Origin: an uncultured Bacteroidales bacterium | GTDB taxonomy: Bacteria; Bacteroidota; Bacteroidia; Bacteroidales; Bacteroidaceae | Assembly: GCA_902798425.1 (NCBI GenBank) | Contig: CADBWR010000016.1 | Span: 1-57,479, forward strand | DNA length: 57,479 bases | Reading direction: 5' to 3' | In this document: piece after piece, positions 34,790 to 46,025 of the stretch | Numbering within the stretch: the stretch's first letter is position 1 | Layout of the letters: the number at the start of each line of letters is the position of its first letter | Made by a program: the position numbers and the translations under genes | The notes under the pieces: model-generated | Seen by the model: the letters and a program-made list of their open reading frames with translations, nothing else | Database searches by the model: none | Told to the model about the DNA's origin: nothing

Positions 34790-36613
34790 TTACGTCAGTA
34801 AATGCTCAATATCTGCTTGTGGAAGAATGCAAAGTACTGCTTTTCCATCAGGAGTATGATTAACATCATCGCATGAGAACAGATTATTAACAACCATATC
34901 CATTTCCTCATTGGATAATTGTTGACCATAAGGAATGGCTGCATGACGGGCGAGCCCAAGAGCTACATGATGATTAATAGCCAAGCTGTCGTGATTAACA
35001 GGTATAGAAGCGTCAAGGATATCCTGCAGCAGTTTGCTGGCACTCAACCCTTCAATACCGGCAGGCACACCATTGACAGCATAGCTTGTCGGCCCAAGTG
35101 GAGTCAGCTCAAAGCCTACAGCACTCAGGGCAGGAAGCATCTCCTCCATGAAGACAGCCTCTGAAGGGGCCATCTCTATCACTTCAGGGAACAGCATACG
35201 CTGACTGCTGGCTGGGGCATCAGCCAACTGCTGCATATAACGTTCGTAGCGAATACGGATATCAGCACGATGCTGGTCAATGATCATCAGTCCTGACTTA
35301 ACAGCAGTCATTATATAACGACCTTTATACTGGTAATGCAAAGGACTAACGTCCGTGAGTTCAACGGGTTGTCCGAAGGCTGGAGTATTATCAGGCACCA
35401 TGCTTGACATGTCATGAGGGGCATCAAACAACGATTGTTCCTGCTGGGCAGTCTGCGTAGGTACAACATCGTAGAGCTGCTCCCAATTGCGAGGGGCCTT
35501 CTCGCGGAACGGGTTATACTGAGGATTCCTGTCTACATGAGGCATCTCTACGGGTTTGGCGACAGGATTGTAGGCAGGCATCTCGGGCCGACCCTCTGTA
35601 TCGAAGTCTATCTGCGGAATCTCACAGAACTGTCCAATGGCATCCTTCACAGCAGCAGAGAGTATCTGCCAGATAGCTTGTTCGTTTTCAAACTTAATCT
35701 CAGTCTTGGTAGGATGAATGTTCACATCAATGTCGGCAGGGTTGACATCAAAATATATAAAATAAGGTACGTGCGCGCCCGCAGGAACGAGTCGTTCATA
35801 AGCCTGCAGAACAGCCTTATGGAAATAGGCATGCTTCATGAAACGCCCATTGGCAAAGAAATACTCATGTGCGCCTTTTTTGCGAGCAGCTTCAGGTTTA
35901 GCCACAAAACCAGATATCTTACAAAGAGCCGTCTCGACACTAACAGGCAATAGTTCCTGTCCATAGCGACGACCATAGACATCAGCAATACGCTGGCGCA
36001 GTGTACCTGCACGCAGGTTCATCAGCTCCTGTCCGTTGCTATGCAATGTAAAACATATCTCGGGATAGACCAATACGATGCGTTCGAAGGCCGTCAGAAT
36101 ATTATTAAGCTCCGTAGCATTCGTTTTTAAGAACTTACGGCGTGCAGGAACATTGAAGAAGAGATTGCTCACCATAAAAGAGCTCCCCACACTGCACGAA
36201 CACACCTCCTGTCCTTCCACACGTGAGCCAGAAAGGGTGAGACAAGTACCCAACTCATCACCCTGACGACGGGTGCGTAGTTCTATCTGTGCCACGGCAG
36301 CTATAGAAGGTAAAGCCTCCCCACGGAACCCCATCGTATGCAGAGCAAAGAGGTCATCAGCCTTGCGTATCTTGGAGGTAGCATGACGTTCGAAAGCCAG
36401 GCGGGCATCCGTCTCTGACATACCACAACCATCATCAATGACCTGTATAGAGGTGCGACCGGCATCCACCACCAAAACATTAATGGTGTGTGCGCCAGCA
36501 TCAACGGCATTCTCTACGAGTTCCTTGATGACAGAAGCCGGCCGCTGGATGACCTCTCCTGCAGCAATCTGATTGGCTACACTATCTGGTAGTAATTGTA
36601 TTACGTCCGTCAT
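34790..36613 (-). CDS. mutL: DNA mismatch repair protein MutL
   Basis: A GHKL ATPase that couples MutS mismatch recognition to strand incision; cytoplasmic. It has 607 residues. The N-terminal ATPase shows IAAGEVIQRPASVIKELVENAVDAG (about 16-40), DDGCGM and GFRGEALPSIA. The C-terminal dimerisation domain (about 415-607) contains DQHRADIRIRYERY, resembling the endonuclease motif DQHA(X)2E(X)4E but with Asp and Arg changes, so nicking activity is uncertain. Its ATG overlaps the stop of the OstA-like gene (TAATG). It is the last gene of a unit that probably starts at guaB. Confidence 0.94.
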   Translation of the reverse strand: MTDVIQLLPDSVANQIAAGEVIQRPASVIKELVENAVDAGAHTINVLVVDAGRTSIQVIDDGCGMSETDARLAFERHATSKIRKADDLFALHTMGFRGEALPSIAAVAQIELRTRRQGDELGTCLTLSGSRVEGQEVCSCSVGSSFMVSNLFFNVPARRKFLKTNATELNNILTAFERIVLVYPEICFTLHSNGQELMNLRAGTLRQRIADVYGRRYGQELLPVSVETALCKISGFVAKPEAARKKGAHEYFFANGRFMKHAYFHKAVLQAYERLVPAGAHVPYFIYFDVNPADIDVNIHPTKTEIKFENEQAIWQILSAAVKDAIGQFCEIPQIDFDTEGRPEMPAYNPVAKPVEMPHVDRNPQYNPFREKAPRNWEQLYDVVPTQTAQQEQSLFDAPHDMSSMVPDNTPAFGQPVELTDVSPLHYQYKGRYIMTAVKSGLMIIDQHRADIRIRYERYMQQLADAPASSQRMLFPEVIEMAPSEAVFMEEMLPALSAVGFELTPLGPTSYAVNGVPAGIEGLSASKLLQDILDASIPVNHDSLAINHHVALGLARHAAIPYGQQLSNEEMDMVVNNLFSCDDVNHTPDGKAVLCILPQADIEHLLT

Positions 36614-38229
36614 TATTTCTTCCTATTCTTGGGTGGTTCACGACGTTTGACTTCCTTCAACTCTGTCCCCTCCTTCTTAGGGCGCCAATTGAAGATATCA
36701 TCCTTATCCAAGGGACGTACATAGTCAAACCATGCAAACTGTGGAAGGAAATGTTTGCCTGGCGGTACCTGTGTCATGGGGTACAGCGTACCCGTCGGCT
36801 TCTCCATCCATATTTTCTTCATCTTCCTATTCTCCAGGAACATCTTCATCAGCGGAGTCTCCGTATAGTTCAAACCAATGATAGTGCTATCGGACTCGTC
36901 GATGGGATAATATACCACCAACACATTGTCGATGGCCTGCGTCTCGCGGATTTCGCCTTTCTTGAAGAATGCCTTCATCTCCTTCGACGACACCTGGTTA
37001 TAGTGTACCGAGTCATGCATCTGTTCTACTGAGAAAGCCTGACGAAGGACATGGGCATGGTCAATAGTTGAATCTCTCATATACACCTTGATTTCCTCGC
37101 CAAAAAGTTGTTGACCTAAATTCCAGACAATAGGGTCCTTATACATCGTCATACAAGAGTCCTGCGAGTTGTATACCAATGAGTCACATACAGCCTGGAC
37201 ATCTTTGCGAAAAGCACGCACCTTGTTATAGGCATGAATCTTTCGATAGACAGAGTCTGTACGGATATTAAAGGTAAAGATTTTAAAGGTGTCTGCATGC
37301 ATATATAGCGAGTCACGCTGCGAAAAGTCAATGGTGACAGCTCGCTTGGTTGCCATCGCATAGCCTGTAGAGTCGTTATACTCACAGTAGTCACCCGTCA
37401 TCATATTCTTATTGACCGAATCGGTATAGATGACGTTATTAAACGCATAGTTGGTGCCGTCACTGGCATTGTGATAGACACTATCACCAATGAGTGTACG
37501 CCCTTGATCCTTTATCACAGAACGTCCAAAAAGTTCTGACTTTTTCGTTTTGGTATTGTAGTAGCCATCCTCACTATAGATATGGCTACTGCCTGATGTG
37601 ATATTAGAGGGGCCTACAATGTGAGCACGTGAGGTGTGGGTATCGTAGAACAGAGAATCTGTTGTCAGATAGAGCTTCTGGTCTTTCAGTCGTACATCAT
37701 AGTAGAACATGGCCTGCTTGGTATCAGTATGATACTCTCCCCAGTCAGAGGTAAGCACAGTCTTGCCATCCACCAGTTTACCGCCCTCGAAGAAATTACC
37801 GAAGTTATACATACGGTCATAGTCCAAAGAGTCAGTGTACAAGGTTGTCTTCCTATGGCGTAACACGACGTTATAACGAGCCTGAGCCAACTGGTCGTTA
37901 CCATCATAGTAAGCATAGTCACTCGTCAGACTGAGTGTATCACCCTGTTTCATCTTTACATGTCCGAAAGCCTCAAAGGAATTGGACTGCTCATAGAAGT
38001 GGGCACTATCACAAAACAAGTCAGCACCCTGATGGCGGAAATGTACATTGCCATGTAGCACCTGAGCGTCACCATTACGATACTGGTCATAGTGCAGATT
38101 ATCGGAATGGACAAGATACACGCGTTTGTCCTCCACTTTTTTCTGTGGAGCACGCTTACGCTGCGGTTGTGCCGCAAAGACAACAGCCAACACCAGCAGA
38201 CCCGTGAGTACAAACAGTGATTTCTTCAA
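36613..38229 (-). CDS. OstA/LptA-like periplasmic protein (TTG start)
   Basis: A 538-residue exported protein (signal peptide MKKSLFVLTGLLVLAVVFA) with repeated OstA/LptA-type strands: NLHYDQYRNGDAQVLHGNVHFRH, LFCDSAHFYEQSNSFEAFGHV, LSLTSDYAYYDGNDQLAQARY and so on to about residue 400. OstA-like proteins form a beta-jelly-roll bridge for lipopolysaccharide transport; this long Bacteroidota form may be periplasmic or OM-associated. No ATG lies near the signal peptide; the reading frame starts at TTG (38229), an unusual but likely start. It lies between the SurA-like PPIases and mutL, consistent with a role in OM biogenesis. Confidence 0.85.
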   Translation of the reverse strand: MKKSLFVLTGLLVLAVVFAAQPQRKRAPQKKVEDKRVYLVHSDNLHYDQYRNGDAQVLHGNVHFRHQGADLFCDSAHFYEQSNSFEAFGHVKMKQGDTLSLTSDYAYYDGNDQLAQARYNVVLRHRKTTLYTDSLDYDRMYNFGNFFEGGKLVDGKTVLTSDWGEYHTDTKQAMFYYDVRLKDQKLYLTTDSLFYDTHTSRAHIVGPSNITSGSSHIYSEDGYYNTKTKKSELFGRSVIKDQGRTLIGDSVYHNASDGTNYAFNNVIYTDSVNKNMMTGDYCEYNDSTGYAMATKRAVTIDFSQRDSLYMHADTFKIFTFNIRTDSVYRKIHAYNKVRAFRKDVQAVCDSLVYNSQDSCMTMYKDPIVWNLGQQLFGEEIKVYMRDSTIDHAHVLRQAFSVEQMHDSVHYNQVSSKEMKAFFKKGEIRETQAIDNVLVVYYPIDESDSTIIGLNYTETPLMKMFLENRKMKKIWMEKPTGTLYPMTQVPPGKHFLPQFAWFDYVRPLDKDDIFNWRPKKEGTELKEVKRREPPKNRKK

Positions 38230-38264
38230 TTCTGACCTATTATCTTTTCACTTGGCACAATTAA

Positions 38265-39689
38265 CTATCTCACCCACCCTTCGTACTCAAACTTACAGTC
38301 ACGATAGCGCTCGTTAATACGAACATAGGTAGACTTGATGCGCTTGACAACCCACTCGTGCAACTTCTTCTCACGTTGCTTGGCAGTCACCACATTCTTC
38401 ATGATTTGGAAGTCCTCAGTAATGGTGGCTTTATGACCATCACGACGATTCTTCAACTTTACGACAGCACATACTGTCTTGCCACGTTCGTTAATCATCT
38501 GGAATGGATTAGAAACCTCACCAACTTTCAGTGTGTCGACAACACGAGCCACCTCAGGAGGAAGATCTGCCAATCTGAAACGCGAGGTGCGCTGGTTTTC
38601 CTGATTAACATTGAACATCAAGCCATTGTTGTTGCGGGTATCTTTGTCATCAGAGAAGAAAGCCACAGCATCCTCGAAGGTAAATTTCTCGATGGCACGG
38701 CCATCCTTATCCTTAAAAACAGCTTTAATCATCTCCGGTGCGACACCCTCACGAATAGCAGTGGCTACCGAATCGAGATGGTTCATTGCCTTGGTGATGG
38801 CCTCCTCACTGATCTCTGGTTTCAGAATGATATGGCGCACATTCACCTTCTCTCCACGTTTGTCAATCAACTGGATGATATGGAATCCGAACTCGGTCTC
38901 TACAATTTTCGACACTTTCTTCGGATCTGTCAGATTGAAGGCAACATTAGCAAATTCAGGCACCCAGCCAGCACGTCCAGTAAAGCCCAACTCTCCACCA
39001 TTACGTGCTGAACCATCTTGACTATACAGACGAGCAAGCGTCTGGAAGGATGTTTCGCCCTTGTTGATACGGTCTGTAAATTCACGTAGGCGCTCCTTGA
39101 TACGATTTATCTCTTCCTGTTCTACGCGAGGCTGCTGCGTAATAATTTGCACTTCCACCTCGGTAGGTACAAAAGGAATACTATCCTGAGGCAGATCCTT
39201 GAAGTATCGGCGCACCTCAGCAGGAGATACAGCTATATCCTTGACAAGTTTATGTTGCATGCCCTGTACCATCTGGCGCTCACGGAAAGACTCACGAAGG
39301 TCAGCACGAATCTGACTCATATTTTTCTTATGATATTCCTCCAGTTTCTCACGAGATCCTATCATAGAAATCATTCTCTCTAGATATTGCTCTACGTTCT
39401 GGGAAATCTCAGCCTCTGTCACCTCAACACTATCAATGATAGCCTGGTTAAGGTAGAGTTTCTGAACAGCTATCTGCTCAGGTATAGAACAATCCGGATC
39501 ACCAGACCAGTGCAATCCCTCTTGCTGGGCCTCCAGGCGCATAGCCTCTACGTCAGATTTTAGGATAGCCTCATCACCGACGACCCATATCACCTCATCA
39601 ACAATGGAGCGGAGACTATCGTTCTGAGCCTGTGCCAGCGAGACCAATGAGCCTAACAGCACCAGTAATACCAGTATTCTCTTATTCAT
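38265..39689 (-). CDS. Periplasmic parvulin-type peptidyl-prolyl isomerase (SurA-like), second of the pair
   Basis: A 474-residue protein with a signal peptide (cleavage near QAQ). An N-terminal chaperone-like helical region (about 25-165) precedes a parvulin domain (about 175-275, with RLYSQDGSARNGGELGFTGRAGWVPEF and EFGFHIIQLIDKRG) and a second, weaker PPIase-like segment (VRHIILKPEISEEA). SurA proteins fold outer-membrane proteins in the periplasm. Its start overlaps the previous PPIase gene by 8 bp, so both are translated together. The OstA-like gene follows after 35 bp. Confidence 0.88.
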   Translation of the reverse strand: MNKRILVLLVLLGSLVSLAQAQNDSLRSIVDEVIWVVGDEAILKSDVEAMRLEAQQEGLHWSGDPDCSIPEQIAVQKLYLNQAIIDSVEVTEAEISQNVEQYLERMISMIGSREKLEEYHKKNMSQIRADLRESFRERQMVQGMQHKLVKDIAVSPAEVRRYFKDLPQDSIPFVPTEVEVQIITQQPRVEQEEINRIKERLREFTDRINKGETSFQTLARLYSQDGSARNGGELGFTGRAGWVPEFANVAFNLTDPKKVSKIVETEFGFHIIQLIDKRGEKVNVRHIILKPEISEEAITKAMNHLDSVATAIREGVAPEMIKAVFKDKDGRAIEKFTFEDAVAFFSDDKDTRNNNGLMFNVNQENQRTSRFRLADLPPEVARVVDTLKVGEVSNPFQMINERGKTVCAVVKLKNRRDGHKATITEDFQIMKNVVTAKQREKKLHEWVVKRIKSTYVRINERYRDCKFEYEGWVR

Positions 39690-41115
39690 GCTTATTGACT
39701 GTCTTTAAAACATCCTCATTTACAGTAAAGGTATAGCGACGGCGCAACTCTGCTACCCACTCACGTTCCAACTCGTCCTGCAGATCTGCTGTTACCAAGC
39801 CACGCACATCTGCATAAGTCTGAGGAGCCTTAATGAGTTTACCATAGGTTGCGTCAATGGGGAAGCCTTTTACGCTGTCTACCTTGACATCACTTACCTT
39901 GAACACCTCGCGATCTATCAGTTTGTTATCACCTTTTTTGAAGAGACCTTTCTCCACACGGATACGAAGAATTGAATCATTGTTGAAGGTTTTGCGCAGT
40001 GCCTCATTCCAATCATCGAACTTCAGTTTCTTCACACAGTCAGCAACAGCCTTGACATCCGACTGTACCTTCACGTGATAAGCCATACCTTTGAAACGTG
40101 GTTCATCCCACTTATACTTTGCCTTATTCTTCTTGAAGAAGCGCTCCAGTGCGGCATCGTCCTTGGCTGCTTTATCCCACACATGCTGGTTGCTCACTTC
40201 ATAAAGCAACAGACCATCGTGATACTCCTTGATAAGATAGCGCATCGACAAGTCTTTCTCCGACAAGGAGTCTGCACGCTGCTCCATCAGACGCGACTTA
40301 GTCAGCTGACCATCAGAGTTCTTAACCATCTCGTCAATCTTACGTTCAGAGATGCTGTTGCGCGCACCACGTTGCTCAAGGAATTTCAGAATATTCTCCT
40401 TGTGAAATTCAAAAGGCTCAAACTGCTTGCGCTCCTTCATCAAAATGATATGCCAACCATAAGGAGACAGCACGGGTTTGCTCATTTCGCCAGGCTGCAA
40501 AGCGAAAGCAGCATCTTCAAATTCCTTAACAGTCTGCCCTTTGCTAAGCCATCCCAATAAGCCACCACGGCGTCCGGAGCCAGTATCTTGAGAAACCTGC
40601 TTTGCTAATTCCTCGAAGTTTGCCCCTGCCTTTAGCGCATTATATATAGAATCGATGCGCTCTTTGGCTTTCTGCTGGACATCCTCAGCAGCCTTCTGGG
40701 GTATCATGATGAGAATATGCGCCGGACGAACCAAACCATCAGGGCCAATGCTCTGCACAGTCTGGTCATAAACCTTGTGTGCTTCTTCCAACATATCCTC
40801 ATCTGTTACGAAGGTTGGAACAATCTGTTGGTCCCGATACTGGGCAAACTCCGTCAGAAAAGCTTGTGTTGTATCAATACGGGCATCAAGGGCAGCCTGA
40901 ACTTTCAGTTTATAGTTAATGAAGAGGTCAACATACTCCTCCACATTCTTCTTGTCGATGACGCCATCAGTATTGTTCTTGTTAAAAGAATACTCAAATT
41001 CCGAACGAGGAACGGCTGTCCCTGCCACAGTCATTATAATTGGATCATTAGCAGACTGTGCCATAGCAACAAGACCACTCATCAGTCCAGCAGCCAGAAC
41101 GATATACTTTTTCAT
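39682..41115 (-). CDS. Periplasmic parvulin-type peptidyl-prolyl isomerase (SurA-like), first of the pair
   Basis: A 477-residue protein with a signal peptide (MKKYIVLAAGLMSGLVAMAQ). An N-terminal region (about 25-120) precedes one clear parvulin domain (about 128-235: VRPAHILIMIPQKA, AGANFEELAKQVSQDTGSGRRGG and PYGWHIILMKERK). The C-terminal half is a second, degenerate PPIase-like region. It probably acts as a chaperone for outer-membrane proteins. It lies between guaB (56 bp gap, containing a degenerate ATTATCA-type repeat) and the overlapping second PPIase. Confidence 0.88.
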   Translation of the reverse strand: MKKYIVLAAGLMSGLVAMAQSANDPIIMTVAGTAVPRSEFEYSFNKNNTDGVIDKKNVEEYVDLFINYKLKVQAALDARIDTTQAFLTEFAQYRDQQIVPTFVTDEDMLEEAHKVYDQTVQSIGPDGLVRPAHILIMIPQKAAEDVQQKAKERIDSIYNALKAGANFEELAKQVSQDTGSGRRGGLLGWLSKGQTVKEFEDAAFALQPGEMSKPVLSPYGWHIILMKERKQFEPFEFHKENILKFLEQRGARNSISERKIDEMVKNSDGQLTKSRLMEQRADSLSEKDLSMRYLIKEYHDGLLLYEVSNQHVWDKAAKDDAALERFFKKNKAKYKWDEPRFKGMAYHVKVQSDVKAVADCVKKLKFDDWNEALRKTFNNDSILRIRVEKGLFKKGDNKLIDREVFKVSDVKVDSVKGFPIDATYGKLIKAPQTYADVRGLVTADLQDELEREWVAELRRRYTFTVNEDVLKTVNKHE

Positions 41116-41171
41116 GATCAGCTATCAATTATCAGTTATCTATTATCAATCAGCGAAAGCGCCCACACCTA

Positions 41172-42665
<1,494 letters not shown>

Positions 42666-42682
42666 TTAAAATTTATTGCGTG

Positions 42683-42713
42683 CAAAATTACTCATTTTTT
42701 CTGAGACAGCAAG
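42683..42713 (-). promoter_or_regulatory. Promoter of guaB
   Basis: On the minus strand CTTG (42713-42710), 19 bp, then TAATTTTG (42690-42683). The -7 box is perfect and the -33 box is off by one base. Confidence 0.65.
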
Positions 42714-42738
42714 CGTTTTCACCTATTATTAATAGGAT

Positions 42739-43782
42739 TTAACGTAGTGAAAGCACTACGCGACCTTCTTTATCTGTCGTCACGACAGCCGTCATCTTAC
42801 CTTGACGCCATATTTTCTGGTCATCAGAAGTAAAACCATTCGTACCTAAGTCTTTTTGCACAGCCTCTATATCGTCTGTGGCAGTCAAGGTAATAGCGGT
42901 AATGGATTGTTTACGACGAGCCAGCGAAGCTGTAGCCGTATAGTGCCCCATCAGAAAAGAGGCAGACAGCATTTTTGAAGTTGTCTTTCCTAATGTATAA
43001 TCATAGCTGCGCAGCACGGAATGAGCACCTTTTACAGTAGGGTTCTGCAACAAGCACACACCCAATCCCACCAGATCGGTATGATTGCATGCTGGCGCCA
43101 GTCCACGCTCAATTTTGCGCGGAACAGCCTCGTACTCTTTGTCTTCCATCTCTGCATAGGCCATCGCATAAGCTTTGGCATCATCGAGTGCGAAACCCAA
43201 CGAATAACTACTCATCAGCGAGTTTCGTTCGTAATGCAGATTGATAGTGCCCAACTGTGTCTGAATTGTATATTCTTCACCCTGATTATCCACATAGCCT
43301 GCACCATACACCTTTCGCAGTTCATCTTTCAACTGCTGGAAACGTTTTTGCACAGCTTTCTCGGAATTATATATGGTCTCGTCAGCCACATCAACAGCAT
43401 ACACACGCCCTGTCTGGTCTGACACAGCCAAAGTCACCATAGCACGAGTGCCATACACTTCGCCATCATATATATACGACTTTGCCGTTTGCTTTCCCTC
43501 ATGGCTGCGTTCTACGAAGCCCTTCTCCAACAGCAGTTTCTCGAAGCGGTCACCCATGATACCAAGTGGAATGCCCATAAACGCATTACGATTATTGGAG
43601 TTATCGGACAAGGCCGTAACATCCATCATAGCCACCAGGGCACTGTCATCAGTACCATCAGCCACGTTGGTGGTCTTACGTTCTGTCTTTGCCTTTTTCT
43701 TAAACAGTTTCTTAAGGAACTGTGCCTCAGCAGGCTGGGACATCAATGCCACAGCCAGCAAAACGAAAACAATCTTTTTCAC
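42739..43782 (-). CDS. Secreted protein of unknown function (GTG start)
   Basis: A 347-residue exported protein with signal peptide MKKIVFVLLAVALMSQPAEA, starting at GTG. Residues about 68-170 (FMGIPLGIMGDRFEKLLLEKGF, then QLKDELRKVYGAGY) resemble the mature part of the small lipoprotein at 5159-5635: an F-x-G-hydrophobic opening, a helix to GF, strands, and a helix of the LKDELRK type. No enzyme motif is seen. It follows recQ by 40 bp on the same strand and is probably the last gene of the clpP-clpX-recQ cluster. Confidence 0.72.
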   Translation of the reverse strand: MKKIVFVLLAVALMSQPAEAQFLKKLFKKKAKTERKTTNVADGTDDSALVAMMDVTALSDNSNNRNAFMGIPLGIMGDRFEKLLLEKGFVERSHEGKQTAKSYIYDGEVYGTRAMVTLAVSDQTGRVYAVDVADETIYNSEKAVQKRFQQLKDELRKVYGAGYVDNQGEEYTIQTQLGTINLHYERNSLMSSYSLGFALDDAKAYAMAYAEMEDKEYEAVPRKIERGLAPACNHTDLVGLGVCLLQNPTVKGAHSVLRSYDYTLGKTTSKMLSASFLMGHYTATASLARRKQSITAITLTATDDIEAVQKDLGTNGFTSDDQKIWRQGKMTAVVTTDKEGRVVLSLR

Positions 43783-43822
43783 CGCTGTTTACTTTTCTAT
43801 CGTCACCAGGACACTCTTTTTC

Positions 43823-46006
43823 TTAGTTAGCCATTTCTGAGATAAACTTGATACGCACCAGCCTTATCTCATCTTCCGAGTAGTCCTGTCCCAGTTCGTC
43901 AAGAGCAGCCTCCAAAGAGTCTGTCTCGCTCTCAGCAAAGTAGTCATAGATATCATCAATGCGGTCATCGTCCATCACTTCCTCCAGGAAGTAGTCGATA
44001 TTCAGTTTTGTTCCGCTGTAGACGATAGCCTCTACCTCATCCAATAGTTCTTCAAACTCCAGACCCTGTGCAGTAGCAATATCGTCAAGAGCTATCTGGC
44101 GGTCGATGGCTTGGATAATCTTTACCTTCAATATGGACTTCTTGGCAACGGTACGTACGCGCAAGTCGCTATGACGAATAATCTCGTTTTCATCACAATA
44201 GCGCTTGATAAGCTCTACAAATTCCTTGGCATAAGGCTGCTTCACCTTACCCTCTCCTACACCCTGAATATTCTTCAGTTCCTCCAGTGTGACAGGATAG
44301 TCCGTAGCCATCTGTTCGATGCTGACATCCTGGAAAATGACATATGGCGGACGCTCCATCTTCTTGCTAACCTTCTTTCGCAGGTCCTTCAGCATGGCAT
44401 TGAGCGTTGGGTCAAGGGCACTGCTTCCTACCTCATGGTCGCTTGCTCCCTCATAGTCCTCCGAAAACTCGTTGTCTTCAACAATCATGAAAGACTTAGG
44501 GTTCTTGATGAACTTCTTACCTGCTGCTGTCAACTTCAGCAGTCCGTAGTTCTCGACATCTTTCTTCAGATAACCGGCAATGAGCGCCTGACGGACAACA
44601 GGATTCCAGTGTTTGGGGTTGTCATCCTCTCCAGCACCGAAGAGTTCGTGGTCTTGGTGTTTGTGGGCAAGGATTTCCTCTGTTTCCTTACCTTCTACAA
44701 AGTCAACGATATAATCTGTGCGGAAATTCTCTTTTAGCGCCTGCACAGCCTGCAGCACAATGACAAGCTGCTTCTCTGCCTCAATCTTCGTCTTCGGATG
44801 CAGACAGTTGTCACAATTGTGGCAGTTTTCTGGCGCATACTCCTCACCGAAATAGTGCAACAGCATCTTACGGCGACAGACAGATGTCTCCGCATAGGCA
44901 GCCGTCTCAGCCAGCAGTTGTCGGCCGATGTCTTGCTCGGCAACAGGTTTTCCCTCCATAAACTTATCCAGTTTCTGCAGGTCTTTCTGGGCATAGAAAG
45001 TAATACACATACCCTCCCCTCCATCACGTCCGGCACGACCCGTCTCCTGATAGTAGCCTTCCAGTGATTTAGGGATATCGTAGTGTATAACAAAACGCAC
45101 ATCGGGTTTGTCGATGCCCATACCAAAAGCGATCGTAGCCACGATGACATCGATTTTCTCCATTAGGAAGTCATCCTGTGTCTGTGAGCGCAGAGCCGAC
45201 TCCAAGCCAGCATGATAGGCAGCAGCCTTGATGTCGTTGGCTTTCAATATCTCTGCCAGCTCTTCCACCTTCTTGCGTGACAAGCAGTAGATGATGCCGC
45301 TCTTTCCTGGATGTTGTTTGATAAACTTGATAATATCCTTGTCGACGTCAACCGTCTTGGGACGAACCTCATAGTACAGGTTGGGACGATTAAAAGAACT
45401 CTTGAATTCTGTAGCATCGACAATACCCAGATTCTTCTTGATATCCGTACGCACCTTGTCCGTTGCCGTAGCAGTCAAAGCGATAATCGGCGCCAAACCT
45501 ATCTCATTGATAATAGGACGGATACGACGGTATTCGGGTCGGAAATCATGTCCCCATTCCGAAATACAATGAGCCTCATCAATAGCATAGAACGAAATCT
45601 TTGCTTGTTTCAGGAATTCCACATTGTCCTCCTTGGTCAGCGATTCTGGTGCAACATACAACAGCTTGGTGCGTCCAGCCATAATATCAGACTTCACCTG
45701 GTCAATAGCTGTCTTGTTGAGCGATGAGTTCAGGTAGTGTGCCGTTCCTTCGTCACTCATAGAACTGATGACGTCCACCTGATTCTTCATCAAGGCTATT
45801 AGAGGCGAGATAACAATAGCTGTACCCTCCATCAACAGCGAAGGCAACTGGTAGCACAGCGACTTGCCTCCACCAGTAGGCATCAACACAAAGGTGTCCT
45901 TACCATCAAGGACATTCTGCACGATAGCCTCTTGGTCGCCTTTGAACTTGTCAAAGCCGAAATACTTTTTCAGTGCCTCTGTGAGGTTTTGTTTTTCTTT
46001 TGCCAT
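43823..46006 (-). CDS. recQ: ATP-dependent DNA helicase RecQ
   Basis: A 3'-5' superfamily 2 helicase in recombination and fork repair. With start at ATG 46006 (MAKEKQNLTEALKKYFGFD) it has 727 residues; an in-frame ATG at 46021 adds five, but GGAGG stands close to the second ATG and relatives start there. Motif I is MPTGGGKS, the DEAH box is IDEAHCISEWGHDFRPEY and motif VI is QETGRAGRDG. The zinc-binding module is C-RRK then CHNCDNC, followed by winged-helix and HRDC regions (about 530-610). A C-terminal extension of about 100 acidic residues is typical of Bacteroidota. It lies just downstream of clpX. Confidence 0.94.
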   Translation of the reverse strand: MAKEKQNLTEALKKYFGFDKFKGDQEAIVQNVLDGKDTFVLMPTGGGKSLCYQLPSLLMEGTAIVISPLIALMKNQVDVISSMSDEGTAHYLNSSLNKTAIDQVKSDIMAGRTKLLYVAPESLTKEDNVEFLKQAKISFYAIDEAHCISEWGHDFRPEYRRIRPIINEIGLAPIIALTATATDKVRTDIKKNLGIVDATEFKSSFNRPNLYYEVRPKTVDVDKDIIKFIKQHPGKSGIIYCLSRKKVEELAEILKANDIKAAAYHAGLESALRSQTQDDFLMEKIDVIVATIAFGMGIDKPDVRFVIHYDIPKSLEGYYQETGRAGRDGGEGMCITFYAQKDLQKLDKFMEGKPVAEQDIGRQLLAETAAYAETSVCRRKMLLHYFGEEYAPENCHNCDNCLHPKTKIEAEKQLVIVLQAVQALKENFRTDYIVDFVEGKETEEILAHKHQDHELFGAGEDDNPKHWNPVVRQALIAGYLKKDVENYGLLKLTAAGKKFIKNPKSFMIVEDNEFSEDYEGASDHEVGSSALDPTLNAMLKDLRKKVSKKMERPPYVIFQDVSIEQMATDYPVTLEELKNIQGVGEGKVKQPYAKEFVELIKRYCDENEIIRHSDLRVRTVAKKSILKVKIIQAIDRQIALDDIATAQGLEFEELLDEVEAIVYSGTKLNIDYFLEEVMDDDRIDDIYDYFAESETDSLEAALDELGQDYSEDEIRLVRIKFISEMAN

Positions 46007-46025
46007 AGGCTGTTCCTCCATAGGG

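Noticed and set aside
42722-42736. Short palindrome CCTATTATTAATAGG as a terminator before guaB
   Set aside because: The stem is only 6 bp, A/T-rich and not followed by a T run; too weak to call.
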